Shown here: in pieces, positions 24,947 to 33,608 of the stretch
Position numbering within the stretch: position 1 is the stretch's first letter
How the letters are laid out: every line of letters starts with the position of its first letter
Assembly (NCBI RefSeq): GCF_019264485.1
Contig: NZ_JAHVAA010000014.1
Location: forward strand, 186,001 to 250,000
Direction of reading: 5' to 3'
Origin: Sediminibacterium sp.
Lineage (GTDB): Bacteria; Bacteroidota; Bacteroidia; Chitinophagales; Chitinophagaceae
DNA length: 64,000 nt
Made by a program: the position numbers and the translations under genes
The notes under the pieces: model-generated
What the model saw: only the letters and a program-made list of their open reading frames with translations
The model's database searches: none
What the model was told of the DNA's origin: nothing

Positions 24947-25512
24947 TAATCTTTCCATCCCCATGGTGCAGGCGAAGATGGTATTTCTTTTGTCAGGTCG
25001 AAGGCTATACTGAATTGCCTTTCAGAACCAATACCCCTCAGGTTATACGTAAAAGATTGACCCGGCACAATGCTGATCCACCAGACATTATTTGCAGCCC
25101 TTGGTAACAGGTTCACTGTTTCCTGATCTGCAGGAAATACTTGCATAGTATTGGTTCCGGTATTGGTTGATAAGCCGCCATACATAGTTACCCTATCTGC
25201 ACTTCCGTCTTCATGCCGGTGATCGTGTTTTAAGAGAATACGATCTGTTGTTTTCGTCAGTACCCATGTACGTGAATAATTTGTACCAACATGAAAAGGG
25301 ATTCTGATTCTCTCTTCTTCACAAGCCCTTACATGCATCTGTAATTTTTTATTGGCAAATGCGGTATCGTTGGGCGGGGCTGTTACTACTTTACCTTCAA
25401 ATGTTTTACCACAGAGTTTTTTTAGTTCGCTCCAAAATAATTCCTGCCCGGACTGAGCCTTGACGAGAAATGCAAGAAGCATACATACTAAATATAAAGT
25501 GAATTTTTTCAT
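24946..25512 (-). CDS. secreted protein of unknown function
   Basis: 188 residues from the ATG at 25512 (MKKFTLYLVCMLLAFLVKAQ signal peptide); a TTG 6 nt upstream is less likely. The mature part has GQELFWSELKKLCGKTFEGK near its start and the acid- and histidine-rich stretch LLKHDHRHEDGSADRV in the middle. No known domain is recognised. It lies 23 bp after the stop of the large amidohydrolase gene, so it may be co-transcribed with it. Confidence 0.7.
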   Translation of the reverse strand: MKKFTLYLVCMLLAFLVKAQSGQELFWSELKKLCGKTFEGKVVTAPPNDTAFANKKLQMHVRACEEERIRIPFHVGTNYSRTWVLTKTTDRILLKHDHRHEDGSADRVTMYGGLSTNTGTNTMQVFPADQETVNLLPRAANNVWWISIVPGQSFTYNLRGIGSERQFSIAFDLTKEIPSSPAPWGWKD

Positions 25513-25535
25513 GTTCAATTGATTATCACTGAATA

Positions 25536-28500
25536 TTAATGTTTACCACAGGAACAGGTTTCTGTTTCTATGGATGCTTCTGTAGCCCATGGGAAACTGA
25601 ATGCAGCTGCATTTTTAATCTGTTCCCAATAAAATTTAGTTCGGGGTTTATTTGCATTACCTACTTCATTCATGGTATCAGCATCGTACAATCTTCCATT
25701 TACCATTGTGTATTTAACGGATTCGGTATTTCGGATACTTTCCAGTGGACTTTTATCCAGCACAATCATATCGGCCAGTTTACCCGCTTCAAGCGAACCA
25801 ATCCATTTATCAAGTCCAAGACTTTGCGCAGGATTAATGGTAGCTGTTTTCAAAGCCTGCAGGTTACTCATACCTCCCTGTTGCATCATCCATATTTCCC
25901 AATGCACACCCATACCCTGAATCTGTCCATGTGCCCCAATATTTACATTTACGCCATTATCATTTAATTTCTTTGCACTTTCAGAAGTAAGTATATGCCC
26001 ATTTTTATACTCTTCCTCAGGCAACATGGTTCTGTGTCTGCTACGCGTATCAATTACAGTTCGGGGTGTAAAACGAAGCAATCTTTCTTTCTCCCATACA
26101 TTGGTATGCTGATACCAGTAGTACTCACCACTTACACCTGCATAGTTTACTATAAGTGTAGGTGTGTATGCTGTTTTAGATTCTTTCCAGAGATTGATTA
26201 CATCACTATACAAAGGTGCTACCGGAATATTGTGTTCAATGGTAGTATGGCCATCCATTACCATCGTCATATTATGAAAGAAGAAAGAACCACCTTCAGG
26301 TACCACTTCCATACCCAGTTCTCTTGCTGCCTGTATAATCATCTGTCGCTGTTCGCGACGTGGCTGGTTATAACTTTTTACAGAGAAAGCTCCGAACGCT
26401 TTTGTTCTGCGCAAGGCACTACGGGCATCATCAATTGAATTCACCACAGCTTTCATATCGCCATCGGCACCATATAAAATAGTTCCTGTTGAGAATACAC
26501 GTGGACCGGTCATCACTCCGGCTTTCACCATTTCACTTTGCGCGAAAACCATTTCACTATTGGCAGACGGATCGTGCATCGCAGTTACACCGTAAGCCAG
26601 ATTGGTGTAATAAGGCCAGTGTTTTTGCGGCGACATGCCGGAGCGAAAATGACTGCCGTGTGCATGCGCATCAATAAAACCAGGCATAATAGTTTTACCC
26701 TTGCAATCAATGATTTTAGTCCCAGTTGGAATTTTTATTGCAGCAGCTTTTCCGATTTGTTTGATGATATTATTTTCTACCAGAATGGTTCCACCAGTTA
26801 TTATTTCATCCCCTTTCATGGTAATAATAGTGGCGTTGGTAAAAGCTATCATACCAGTTGGTTTATCAGTCGATACCTCTACCTGAATATCGACTCCTTT
26901 TTCAGGCACTTTAAAATCTGATTCAGGTTTGTTTGCTACAAATCCGAACCTGTCTTGCAACGGTATGCTGAAATACTGGTTACCCAGGGTATAATACAAT
27001 GTTTTACTGTTGGCCGACCAATGCAGGTTAATACCTGCATCTTTTGAAACAATACGAACAGGGAAATCTTTGGTATTGGCGCTGATATCAACTGTTTTAC
27101 CGGTTAACGGGAAAGAGGCCACATATACTTCATGGAGATCTATAAATGATATCCATTTATCATCGGGAGATACAGTAAACTGACTGCCATAAGTGCTTCT
27201 CAGATGAATACGTTCATCATTACCGGATAAATCGCAGCTTGCAAACTGTCGGTTCATTCCACCTCCCAATGTATAATAGATACGGGTACCATTTCCGTTA
27301 AAGCGCGGCTGATCGCCTCTCTGCGTTACCAGTTTCTCCGCAGTACCATCTGTCTGCATCATAAAAGTACCGGTTACAGCAGTAAAAGCCGGCCCCATGG
27401 CATCACTACCATTTTCCTTGCGGAATACTATCCATTTGCCATCAGGTGAGAATGAGGGTTGACGATAGATACCTTTTACTGCAGTAATTTTTCTCGCGGC
27501 TCCACCGTTTAAACCAATACTGTAAATAGCACCGCTGTTTTCATCGTTCCAGGTGGTATATACGATAGAATTACCGTCAGGTGAAAATGAAGGTTCATAT
27601 TCGAAATCGGTTCCATTACTGATACGTGTGGCTTTACCATTGGGTAATTCTTTTTTCCATAAATAACCAATAGCATTAAACACCAGCCATTTACCATTGG
27701 GAGAAGTAACTGCATGACGAATGACATTGGCCTGGAAAGTTTCAGGATTCAGGTTTTGCTGAAAACGAACTGCTTCAACAATTTTCTGTTTCACATGAAC
27801 AGTGAAAGGAATATTGGTTGATTTATTCGCTTCATTAATATTAACACGAACAATTTTACCTCTGCTCCAGATCACAATTTCCTGGTCATTTGGCATCCAG
27901 TTAAACCCGGTGTATAAACCAAAAATGGACCATGCTTCCTGTTGATCTTTTGATAAATCATCATATACAGGCCATTCTTCTCCGGTTTCCAGTTTCCGCA
28001 GGTATAAAACAGATTTGGTACGCACACGTTTTACAAATGCCAATGTTTTACCATCGTGTGATAATTGCGGACGAACGGCACCACCCGGGCCTCCGGTTAT
28101 ATTATCAATACGCCCAGTTTCCCTGTCAAGCCTTCGTATAACAAAAATCTGGTTATTGGGATCTTTATTGTATTGGAATTGTCCACCCGGATACATATCC
28201 TCACTGAAATATACATACCTGCCATCAGGAGATACTACTGGTTCGTTTACATCCTGCTGATCATTTTTACGAACAGTTAATTGTAACCCGGCTCCTCCAC
28301 TGATATGATACATCCACATTTCACCCGCACCCAATGAACGGGTAGAAGTAAAATGTTTACGTGCTATTATATACTCACCTCCAGGCATCCATGCTGCATT
28401 ATTCAGCAAACGAAATGTCTCTTTTGTAATTTGTACCGGATTACTCCCATCACGTTGCATCACCCAGATATTGTCGCCACCACCTGCATCGGAAGTATAT

Positions 28501-28802
28501 AAGATTTTACTTCCATCGGGACTGTATCTTGGCTGCACTTCAAATGCATGACCACCACGCAATAGTTTTGCGGTACCACCACCAATGGGCATTGTATAAA
28601 TATCACCCAATAAATCAAACACAATCTCCTGTCCATCCGGAGATACATCAAGGTTCATCCATGTTCCTTCATTAACTGTAAAACTGATTTCTTTGGTTGG
28701 ACCGGGAGGATTATTTACATCCCATTTTGCAGTAGGCTTATCCTGGGCCTGAACAATGGCTACAGATAAAATTGCCGTAGAGAACAATATAGTTCTAAGC
28801 AT
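25536..28802 (-). CDS. beta-propeller (TolB/WD40-like) amidohydrolase fusion, secreted
   Basis: 1088 residues from the ATG at 28802 (MLRTILFSTAILSVAIVQAQ signal peptide); the longer frame to 28934 crosses the divergent gene. Residues about 30-660 hold repeated propeller blades with the S-P-D-G motif (DVSPDGQEIVFD, PRYSPDGSKILYTSD, PSFSPDGNSIVYTTW, PSFSPDGKWIVFRK). The C-terminal ~380 residues are an amidohydrolase (MPGFIDAHAHGSHF, TIEHNIPVAP, LDKWIGSLEAGKLADMIVLD). The domain order is known for large exported hydrolases of this phylum; substrate unknown. A TATCTTTC box lies 18 nt upstream of the start. Confidence 0.9.
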   Translation of the reverse strand: MLRTILFSTAILSVAIVQAQDKPTAKWDVNNPPGPTKEISFTVNEGTWMNLDVSPDGQEIVFDLLGDIYTMPIGGGTAKLLRGGHAFEVQPRYSPDGSKILYTSDAGGGDNIWVMQRDGSNPVQITKETFRLLNNAAWMPGGEYIIARKHFTSTRSLGAGEMWMYHISGGAGLQLTVRKNDQQDVNEPVVSPDGRYVYFSEDMYPGGQFQYNKDPNNQIFVIRRLDRETGRIDNITGGPGGAVRPQLSHDGKTLAFVKRVRTKSVLYLRKLETGEEWPVYDDLSKDQQEAWSIFGLYTGFNWMPNDQEIVIWSRGKIVRVNINEANKSTNIPFTVHVKQKIVEAVRFQQNLNPETFQANVIRHAVTSPNGKWLVFNAIGYLWKKELPNGKATRISNGTDFEYEPSFSPDGNSIVYTTWNDENSGAIYSIGLNGGAARKITAVKGIYRQPSFSPDGKWIVFRKENGSDAMGPAFTAVTGTFMMQTDGTAEKLVTQRGDQPRFNGNGTRIYYTLGGGMNRQFASCDLSGNDERIHLRSTYGSQFTVSPDDKWISFIDLHEVYVASFPLTGKTVDISANTKDFPVRIVSKDAGINLHWSANSKTLYYTLGNQYFSIPLQDRFGFVANKPESDFKVPEKGVDIQVEVSTDKPTGMIAFTNATIITMKGDEIITGGTILVENNIIKQIGKAAAIKIPTGTKIIDCKGKTIMPGFIDAHAHGSHFRSGMSPQKHWPYYTNLAYGVTAMHDPSANSEMVFAQSEMVKAGVMTGPRVFSTGTILYGADGDMKAVVNSIDDARSALRRTKAFGAFSVKSYNQPRREQRQMIIQAARELGMEVVPEGGSFFFHNMTMVMDGHTTIEHNIPVAPLYSDVINLWKESKTAYTPTLIVNYAGVSGEYYWYQHTNVWEKERLLRFTPRTVIDTRSRHRTMLPEEEYKNGHILTSESAKKLNDNGVNVNIGAHGQIQGMGVHWEIWMMQQGGMSNLQALKTATINPAQSLGLDKWIGSLEAGKLADMIVLDKSPLESIRNTESVKYTMVNGRLYDADTMNEVGNANKPRTKFYWEQIKNAAAFSFPWATEASIETETCSCGKH

Positions 28803-28820
28803 GGTTAGTGGTTTAATGTT

Positions 28821-28828
28821 GAAAGATA
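28821..28828 (-). promoter_or_regulatory. -7 box TATCTTTC of the propeller amidohydrolase
   Basis: A one-base variant of TAnnTTTG on the minus strand, 18 nt before the ATG at 28802. Confidence 0.45.
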
Positions 28829-28835
28829 CGTAAAG

Positions 28836-29897
28836 ATGAGAGTCGTCGGGACCGGTTATAAAAATTCGGGGTTGGGCATCTCTAAACAGACAACTATCTT
28901 TATAAAAAGACCGGAGTTGAACGCAGCACAACAAAATTTCAGGGTACAGTTATGGATCAGCATGCTGAGTGTGGTATTATTTCTTGCTAAAATTGTGGCC
29001 TATTATGTTACACATTCGCTTGCCATTTTATCAGATGCGCTGGAAAGTATTGTGAATGTAATTGCAGGTTTTATCGGATTATACAGTTTATATATTGCCG
29101 CAAAACCCAAAGACCTCGAACATCCTTATGGGCACGGAAAAGCCGAGTTCGTTTCAGCTGCCGTAGAAGGCGGATTAATTGTTGCAGCCGGCTTTATGAT
29201 CATTTATGAAACAGTGGCCAATATACTCCGCAACGAACCTGTTCATCAATTAGATACCGGCTTATGGCTGGTGGGTGCCACTGCTTTTATAAATTTTGTT
29301 GCAGGCTCTGTCTGTTTAAACATTGGCAAAAAAAATAATTCTCTCGCCTTACAGGCCAGTGGAAAGCACTTACAAATAGATACGTACTCCACACTTGGTA
29401 TTATAGCCGGTTTGATTATTATACTGGTTACACAATTATACTGGCTTGACAAACTGATTGCCTTTGCCATGAGTATACTAATCATTTATAATGGTTATAA
29501 AATCATTCGTTCATCATTGGCGGGTATTATGGATGAAGCCGATATGCAAATACTGGGGCGATTTATTGAAGTGCTGAACAATCATCGTAGTATTAACTGG
29601 ATCGACCTTCATAATCTTCGTGTTATTAAATATGGTAGCTTATTACATGTGGATTGTCATCTTACCGTACCCTGGTACCTCAACATACATGAGGCACACA
29701 AAGAGATTGATAGCCTTTCGGCATTGATTAAACAGGAATTTGGCGATTCGATTGAATTGTTTGTTCACACAGATGGTTGTTTGCCTTTCAGTTGCAGGAT
29801 TTGCAATAAAGATTGCGCTGAAAGACAAAATCCTTTTGAACAAAAAATAGCGTGGACACTTGAGAATATTATTTCTGACAAGAAACATCAGCTATAA
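28836..29897 (+). CDS. cation diffusion facilitator (CDF) family transporter
   Basis: 353 residues by the first ATG. A TATCTTTA box at 28895-28902 followed by a TTG at 28917 suggests the real protein may start 27 residues later (LNAAQQNFRVQLWISM); I give the ATG frame because TTG starts are rarer. Membrane helices begin with LWISMLSVVLFLAKIVAYYV. The metal-site blocks HSLAILSDALESIVN and EHPYGHGKAEFVSAA are clear, followed by a C-terminal cytoplasmic domain. It exports divalent cations such as Zn or Fe; specificity is not readable. The cysteine cluster CLPFSCRICNKDC near the C-terminus is unusual and could bind metal. Confidence 0.9.
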   Translation: MRVVGTGYKNSGLGISKQTTIFIKRPELNAAQQNFRVQLWISMLSVVLFLAKIVAYYVTHSLAILSDALESIVNVIAGFIGLYSLYIAAKPKDLEHPYGHGKAEFVSAAVEGGLIVAAGFMIIYETVANILRNEPVHQLDTGLWLVGATAFINFVAGSVCLNIGKKNNSLALQASGKHLQIDTYSTLGIIAGLIIILVTQLYWLDKLIAFAMSILIIYNGYKIIRSSLAGIMDEADMQILGRFIEVLNNHRSINWIDLHNLRVIKYGSLLHVDCHLTVPWYLNIHEAHKEIDSLSALIKQEFGDSIELFVHTDGCLPFSCRICNKDCAERQNPFEQKIAWTLENIISDKKHQL

Positions 29898-30017
29898 AAA
29901 TATTTTTGGATTGTAACCATATGTCAAATTCAGCAATATCAACTCATTTCTGTTGGAAAAAAACATCAACTCTTAATAGGTTATCCTAAATTGCACCCTC
30001 ATACAAATACCATTGCC

Positions 30018-31385
30018 ATGCAAGCCTGGAAAGATTATCAACAAGCACACAAGGATCGTTTTTTGAATGAATTACTCGACCTGCTCCGCATACCAAGCAT
30101 AAGTGCCCGGGGCGAACATAAAGACGACATGATTCGTTGCGCAGAAGCTGTTGAAAAAAGCTTGAAAGATGCCGGTGCAGACAGCACCCATATTTACCCC
30201 ACTGCTGGTCACCCGATAGTTTATGGAGAAAAAATAATTGACCCGAATAAACCCACCGTTCTGGTATATGGTCATTACGATGTACAACCTGCCGACCCAT
30301 TAGAACTTTGGCACAGCGGCCCTTTTGAACCGGTAATTAAAGAAGGAAAAATTTATGCCCGTGGCGCCTGCGATGATAAAGGCCAGTTTTATATGCATGT
30401 AAAAGCTTTGGAAACCATGGTACAAACCAATAGCCTGTTCTGCAATGTAAAATTCCTGATTGAGGGTGAAGAAGAAGTTGGAAGTCCAAACCTCGCCAGT
30501 TTTGTAAAAGCAAATAAGGGATTATTAAAAGCCGATGTAATACTGATCAGCGATACATCTATGTTAAGCATGGATAATCCTTCCATTGATATTGGTGTAC
30601 GTGGACTGAGTTATATTGAAGTAGAAGTAACCGGTCCTAACCGCGATCTCCATAGCGGGGTGTACGGTGGTGCTGTTGCCAATCCTGTTACTATGCTGGC
30701 AAAAATGATTGCATCCTGTCACGACGAAAACAATCATATCACTATTCCGGGTTTTTATGATGATGTGGTAGAAGCTACTGCTGAAGAACGTGCTAAAATG
30801 GCTAAAGCTCCTTTTAGTGAAACTGAATACAAGACCGACCTGGGTATTGATCAGTTATGGGGTGAAAAAGGATATACCACCAATGAAAGAACCGGTATTC
30901 GTCCAACACTGGAAGTAAATGGTATCTGGGGTGGATATACAGGAGAAGGTGCCAAAACCGTATTGCCTTCAAAAGCATACGCAAAAATTTCCTGCCGGCT
31001 GGTACCTAATCAGTCATCAGAAAAAATCACCAAAAAAATACTGGATTATTTTATCAGCATAGCGCCTGCAGGGGTTAGCGTAAAAGCACATGAACATCAT
31101 GGTGGGGAGCCGTATATGACTCCTATTGATTCTAATGAATACCGCGCTGCAGCCAAAGCCATAGAAACCACTTTCGGCAAAGAACCCATTCCTGTTCGTG
31201 GCGGTGGCAGTATTCCCATCTGTGCTTTATTTGAAAAAGAACTCGGTTTGAAAATCGTATTCATGGGTTTTGGTTTAGACAGCGATAACCTGCATAGTCC
31301 GAATGAGAAGTACGATATTTTTAATTTTTATAAGGGTATTGAAACCATCCCTTACTTCCATCAATATTATACGGAAGGGAAATAA
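30018..31385 (+). CDS. M20-family dipeptidase/deacylase
   Basis: 455 residues from the ATG at 30018. Metal-site blocks: VLVYGHYDVQPADPLELW (His and Asp), ARGACDDKGQF (bridging Asp), EGEEEVGSPN (catalytic Glu pair), and late FGLDSDNLHSPNEK (His). The dimerisation domain lies between. There is no signal peptide, so cytosolic. Resembles carnosinase/CNDP-like M20 dipeptidases; substrate unknown. It lies about 120 bp after the CDF gene. Confidence 0.9.
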   Translation: MQAWKDYQQAHKDRFLNELLDLLRIPSISARGEHKDDMIRCAEAVEKSLKDAGADSTHIYPTAGHPIVYGEKIIDPNKPTVLVYGHYDVQPADPLELWHSGPFEPVIKEGKIYARGACDDKGQFYMHVKALETMVQTNSLFCNVKFLIEGEEEVGSPNLASFVKANKGLLKADVILISDTSMLSMDNPSIDIGVRGLSYIEVEVTGPNRDLHSGVYGGAVANPVTMLAKMIASCHDENNHITIPGFYDDVVEATAEERAKMAKAPFSETEYKTDLGIDQLWGEKGYTTNERTGIRPTLEVNGIWGGYTGEGAKTVLPSKAYAKISCRLVPNQSSEKITKKILDYFISIAPAGVSVKAHEHHGGEPYMTPIDSNEYRAAAKAIETTFGKEPIPVRGGGSIPICALFEKELGLKIVFMGFGLDSDNLHSPNEKYDIFNFYKGIETIPYFHQYYTEGK

Positions 31386-31431
31386 ATAAGCGCAGGAGCA
31401 GATGTACATTTGCTCCTGTTTTGTTTTTGTT

Positions 31432-31821
31432 ATGAGTGAAGTGAAAGAAAAATTACGGATCGACAAATACCTTTGGGCCATACGTTTGTTTAAAACAAGG
31501 AGCCAGGCGGGCGACGCATGCAGTAAAGGAAAAGTAAAACTGGCCGGAACAGCCGTTAAAGCATCCCGTATCGTAAGTATGGGAGATGAATATGAAGTAA
31601 AAACTGAAACCAAGCGCTGGGTAGTAAAAGTAACAGGATTACTGGATCACCGGGTGCAATACAGTGAAGCGATAAAATTCTATATTGATATTACTCCTGC
31701 CGAAGAATTGGACCGGGTAAAGTTTGAAGCAGCTACTTATCAAACAGGTAAACGTTTAAGTAAAATTGGAAGACCTACTAAAAAACAAAGAAGAGACCTG
31801 GGCGATTTTTTGGCAGATTAA
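31432..31821 (+). CDS. S4-domain RNA-binding protein (Hsp15-like)
   Basis: 129 residues from the ATG at 31432. The N-terminal S4 domain is LRIDKYLWAIRLFKTRSQAG plus CSKGKVKLAGTAVKAS, and the C-terminus is basic (GKRLSKIGRPTKKQRRDLGD). Hsp15 rescues stalled 50S subunits carrying nascent chains; that role is inferred from the family. It lies 46 bp after the M20 gene and is probably co-transcribed. Confidence 0.9.
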   Translation: MSEVKEKLRIDKYLWAIRLFKTRSQAGDACSKGKVKLAGTAVKASRIVSMGDEYEVKTETKRWVVKVTGLLDHRVQYSEAIKFYIDITPAEELDRVKFEAATYQTGKRLSKIGRPTKKQRRDLGDFLAD

Positions 31822-32144
31822 TTCTTTCCACCTTCTACTATTAATACCCTTATCTAATTTCTGTATTTCAAAGGAAGCCTACTAATTAGTTTGAACAGAA
31901 CGATTATGCCAGGTAGAACTACTCCGTATTTTCCGCATATTTTTTACTCCCGGGTTTCAGGAAACAAAAGCAATTGTTGTCAAACACCTTTTTGAGGAAA
32001 TTGATTTTCAAACGGATATATAAAAACAGGAGGTATATAAAACAAAAAACCTGGTTTCATCATCCCACAGGGGAGAGAGGAGTTACCAGGCATAACACTA
32101 CAAATTTATGAAAAAAATTATTTTCAAAGAAAAAAATATCGTTT
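31822..32144. other. 323-bp non-coding gap upstream of the Abi-like gene
   Basis: AT-rich. It contains a 29-codon ATG frame at 31906 with no support, a GGAGG-like stretch near 32030, and no TAnnTTTG box close to the next gene. It has none of the word palindromes that fill most gaps here, and it is unusually long for this window. Confidence 0.6.
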
Positions 32145-32789
32145 GTGCATATTTCAGAACTGGAAATATTATTCTCATCAAAACGTTTGCAAACTTACTA
32201 TCAGCTGTTGCATGGCGATAAAGAAAAAGCGTTTGCGTATTACCTGTTAAATATCGAGATCTCGAAATCATTTTATCCCTTATTATCTACTGTAGAAATT
32301 GTTCTACGAAATGCCATACACAATTCGTGCACGGCGCATTTCGGAACTGACAGCTGGTTACTTGAGAGTGGTATCATCAGTATAAATGACCGGGTAGAGA
32401 AGGCGTCGAAAAAAATCATAAGCCGGCAACAAACACCAACGCCTGATTTACTGGTAGCTGAGTTAACATTTGGTTTTTGGACCTCATTATTTCATAAACG
32501 CTATGCAAAATATTTCTGGAAACCACTAATGCATACATTTCCTTATATACCTGCTGAACTAAAACATAGAGATAAAATCAGTTACCAGTTAGAGAATGTA
32601 CGCAAGTTCAGGAACAGGATTTTCCATTATGAACCGATTTGTAATGATTTAAGTGCTCTTGAGAAAAATCATAAAGCCATACTGGATATTCTGAGCTGGT
32701 TAAATAAGGACCTGACAAACTGGCTACCTCAAACAAACAGGTTTCAGGTACTGCATCAGTCAGCCTTCGAATTATTACAGAGTCGGTAA
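32145..32789 (+). CDS. Abi-family (AbiD/AbiF-like, HEPN-type) protein
   Basis: 214 residues with a GTG start at 32145; the frame upstream is closed. Two Arg-Asn...His signatures of the Abi_2 family are visible: STVEIVLRNAIHNS (Arg55) and VRKFRNRIFHYEPI, where Arg156-x4-His161 fits the HEPN ribonuclease motif. Such proteins abort phage infection by RNA cleavage; that role is inferred. It stands alone between the S4-protein gene and trmD, preceded by a long AT-rich gap, which suits an acquired gene. No antitoxin or partner gene is adjacent. Confidence 0.75.
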   Translation: MHISELEILFSSKRLQTYYQLLHGDKEKAFAYYLLNIEISKSFYPLLSTVEIVLRNAIHNSCTAHFGTDSWLLESGIISINDRVEKASKKIISRQQTPTPDLLVAELTFGFWTSLFHKRYAKYFWKPLMHTFPYIPAELKHRDKISYQLENVRKFRNRIFHYEPICNDLSALEKNHKAILDILSWLNKDLTNWLPQTNRFQVLHQSAFELLQSR

Positions 32790-32850
32790 ATGGTAATGAA
32801 TACAGGAGAAAGGTTCATCCCTCCAATAATTTATCCTACGATCTCTTTCT

Positions 32851-32858
32851 TACCTTTG
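32851..32858 (+). promoter_or_regulatory. -7 box TACCTTTG of trmD
   Basis: A perfect TAnnTTTG box ending 4 nt before the ATG at 32863; a leaderless transcript is expected. Confidence 0.7.
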
Positions 32859-32862
32859 CTGT

Positions 32863-33558
32863 ATGTTATGCATTCAAATTCTCACCGTTTTACCCGAATT
32901 ACTCGAAAGTCCATTCGCTCACAGTATTATGAAAAGGGCACAGGAAAAAGGGTTACTGGAAGTACATATACACCAGTTACGTAAATGGGCTGTAAATAAA
33001 TACGGCATGGTAGACGATTACCAGTATGGCGGTGGTGCCGGCATGGTTATGATGTGTGAACCATTGGCCAATGCCATTGATGAATTGCAAAAAGACAGGC
33101 CATTTGATGAAATTATTTATATGACGCCCGATGGTAAACGTTTTGACCAGCGAATGGCCAATCAACTTTCATTAAAAGGAAATATACTTATCATCTGTGG
33201 TCATTATAAGGGCATTGATGAACGCATCAGGCAGCAATATGTAACCATGGAGATTTCTATTGGCGATTATGTATTGAGTGGAGGAGAACTCGCAGCAGCA
33301 GTGGTAGTTGACGCCATTGGCCGTTTGATTCCCGGTGTATTAAATGATGAAACCTCTGCCCTTACAGATTCCTTTCAGGACAATTTATTAGCACCGCCGG
33401 TGTATACACGCCCTGCAGACTTCAGAGGTATGAAGGTACCTGATATATTACTACAGGGTGATCCAAAAAAAGTAGATGAGTGGCGGTATGAGCAAGCTGT
33501 TCAACGTACCAAAGACAGAAGACCGGATTTGATGTCTGATGTCGGATTTGGGATATAA
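32863..33558 (+). CDS. trmD: tRNA (guanine-N1)-methyltransferase TrmD
   Basis: 231 residues. The SPOUT trefoil knot is seen as IYMTPDGKRFDQ, LIICGHYKGIDERI and IGDYVLSGGELAAAVVVDAI, followed by GVLNDETSALTDSF. YQYGGGAGMVM near residue 50 is also conserved. It methylates G37 of tRNAs reading CNN codons and prevents frameshifting. In many bacteria it sits with rpsP and rimM; here it is alone with its own promoter, about 17 kb away. Confidence 0.97.
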   Translation: MLCIQILTVLPELLESPFAHSIMKRAQEKGLLEVHIHQLRKWAVNKYGMVDDYQYGGGAGMVMMCEPLANAIDELQKDRPFDEIIYMTPDGKRFDQRMANQLSLKGNILIICGHYKGIDERIRQQYVTMEISIGDYVLSGGELAAAVVVDAIGRLIPGVLNDETSALTDSFQDNLLAPPVYTRPADFRGMKVPDILLQGDPKKVDEWRYEQAVQRTKDRRPDLMSDVGFGI

Positions 33559-33595
33559 AAAAGCCACAGATTCAATAAGTGAATCTGTGGCTTTT
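33559..33595. terminator. bidirectional intrinsic terminator
   Basis: A 16-bp perfect stem (33559-33574 and 33580-33595), AGCCACAGATTCA core, with A and T runs on both sides, between convergent trmD and the BNR protein gene. Confidence 0.9.
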
Positions 33596-33608
33596 ACTTT
33601 TTTACTAC

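Noticed and set aside
25539..26438. Long plus-strand frames opposite the propeller amidohydrolase
   Set aside because: They are antisense shadows of a well supported coding region with Cys/His/Tyr-rich, unrealistic composition.
31906..31995. 29-codon ATG frame in the gap before the Abi-like gene
   Set aside because: No promoter box, no convincing ribosome site and no recognisable sequence; not supported as a gene or antitoxin.
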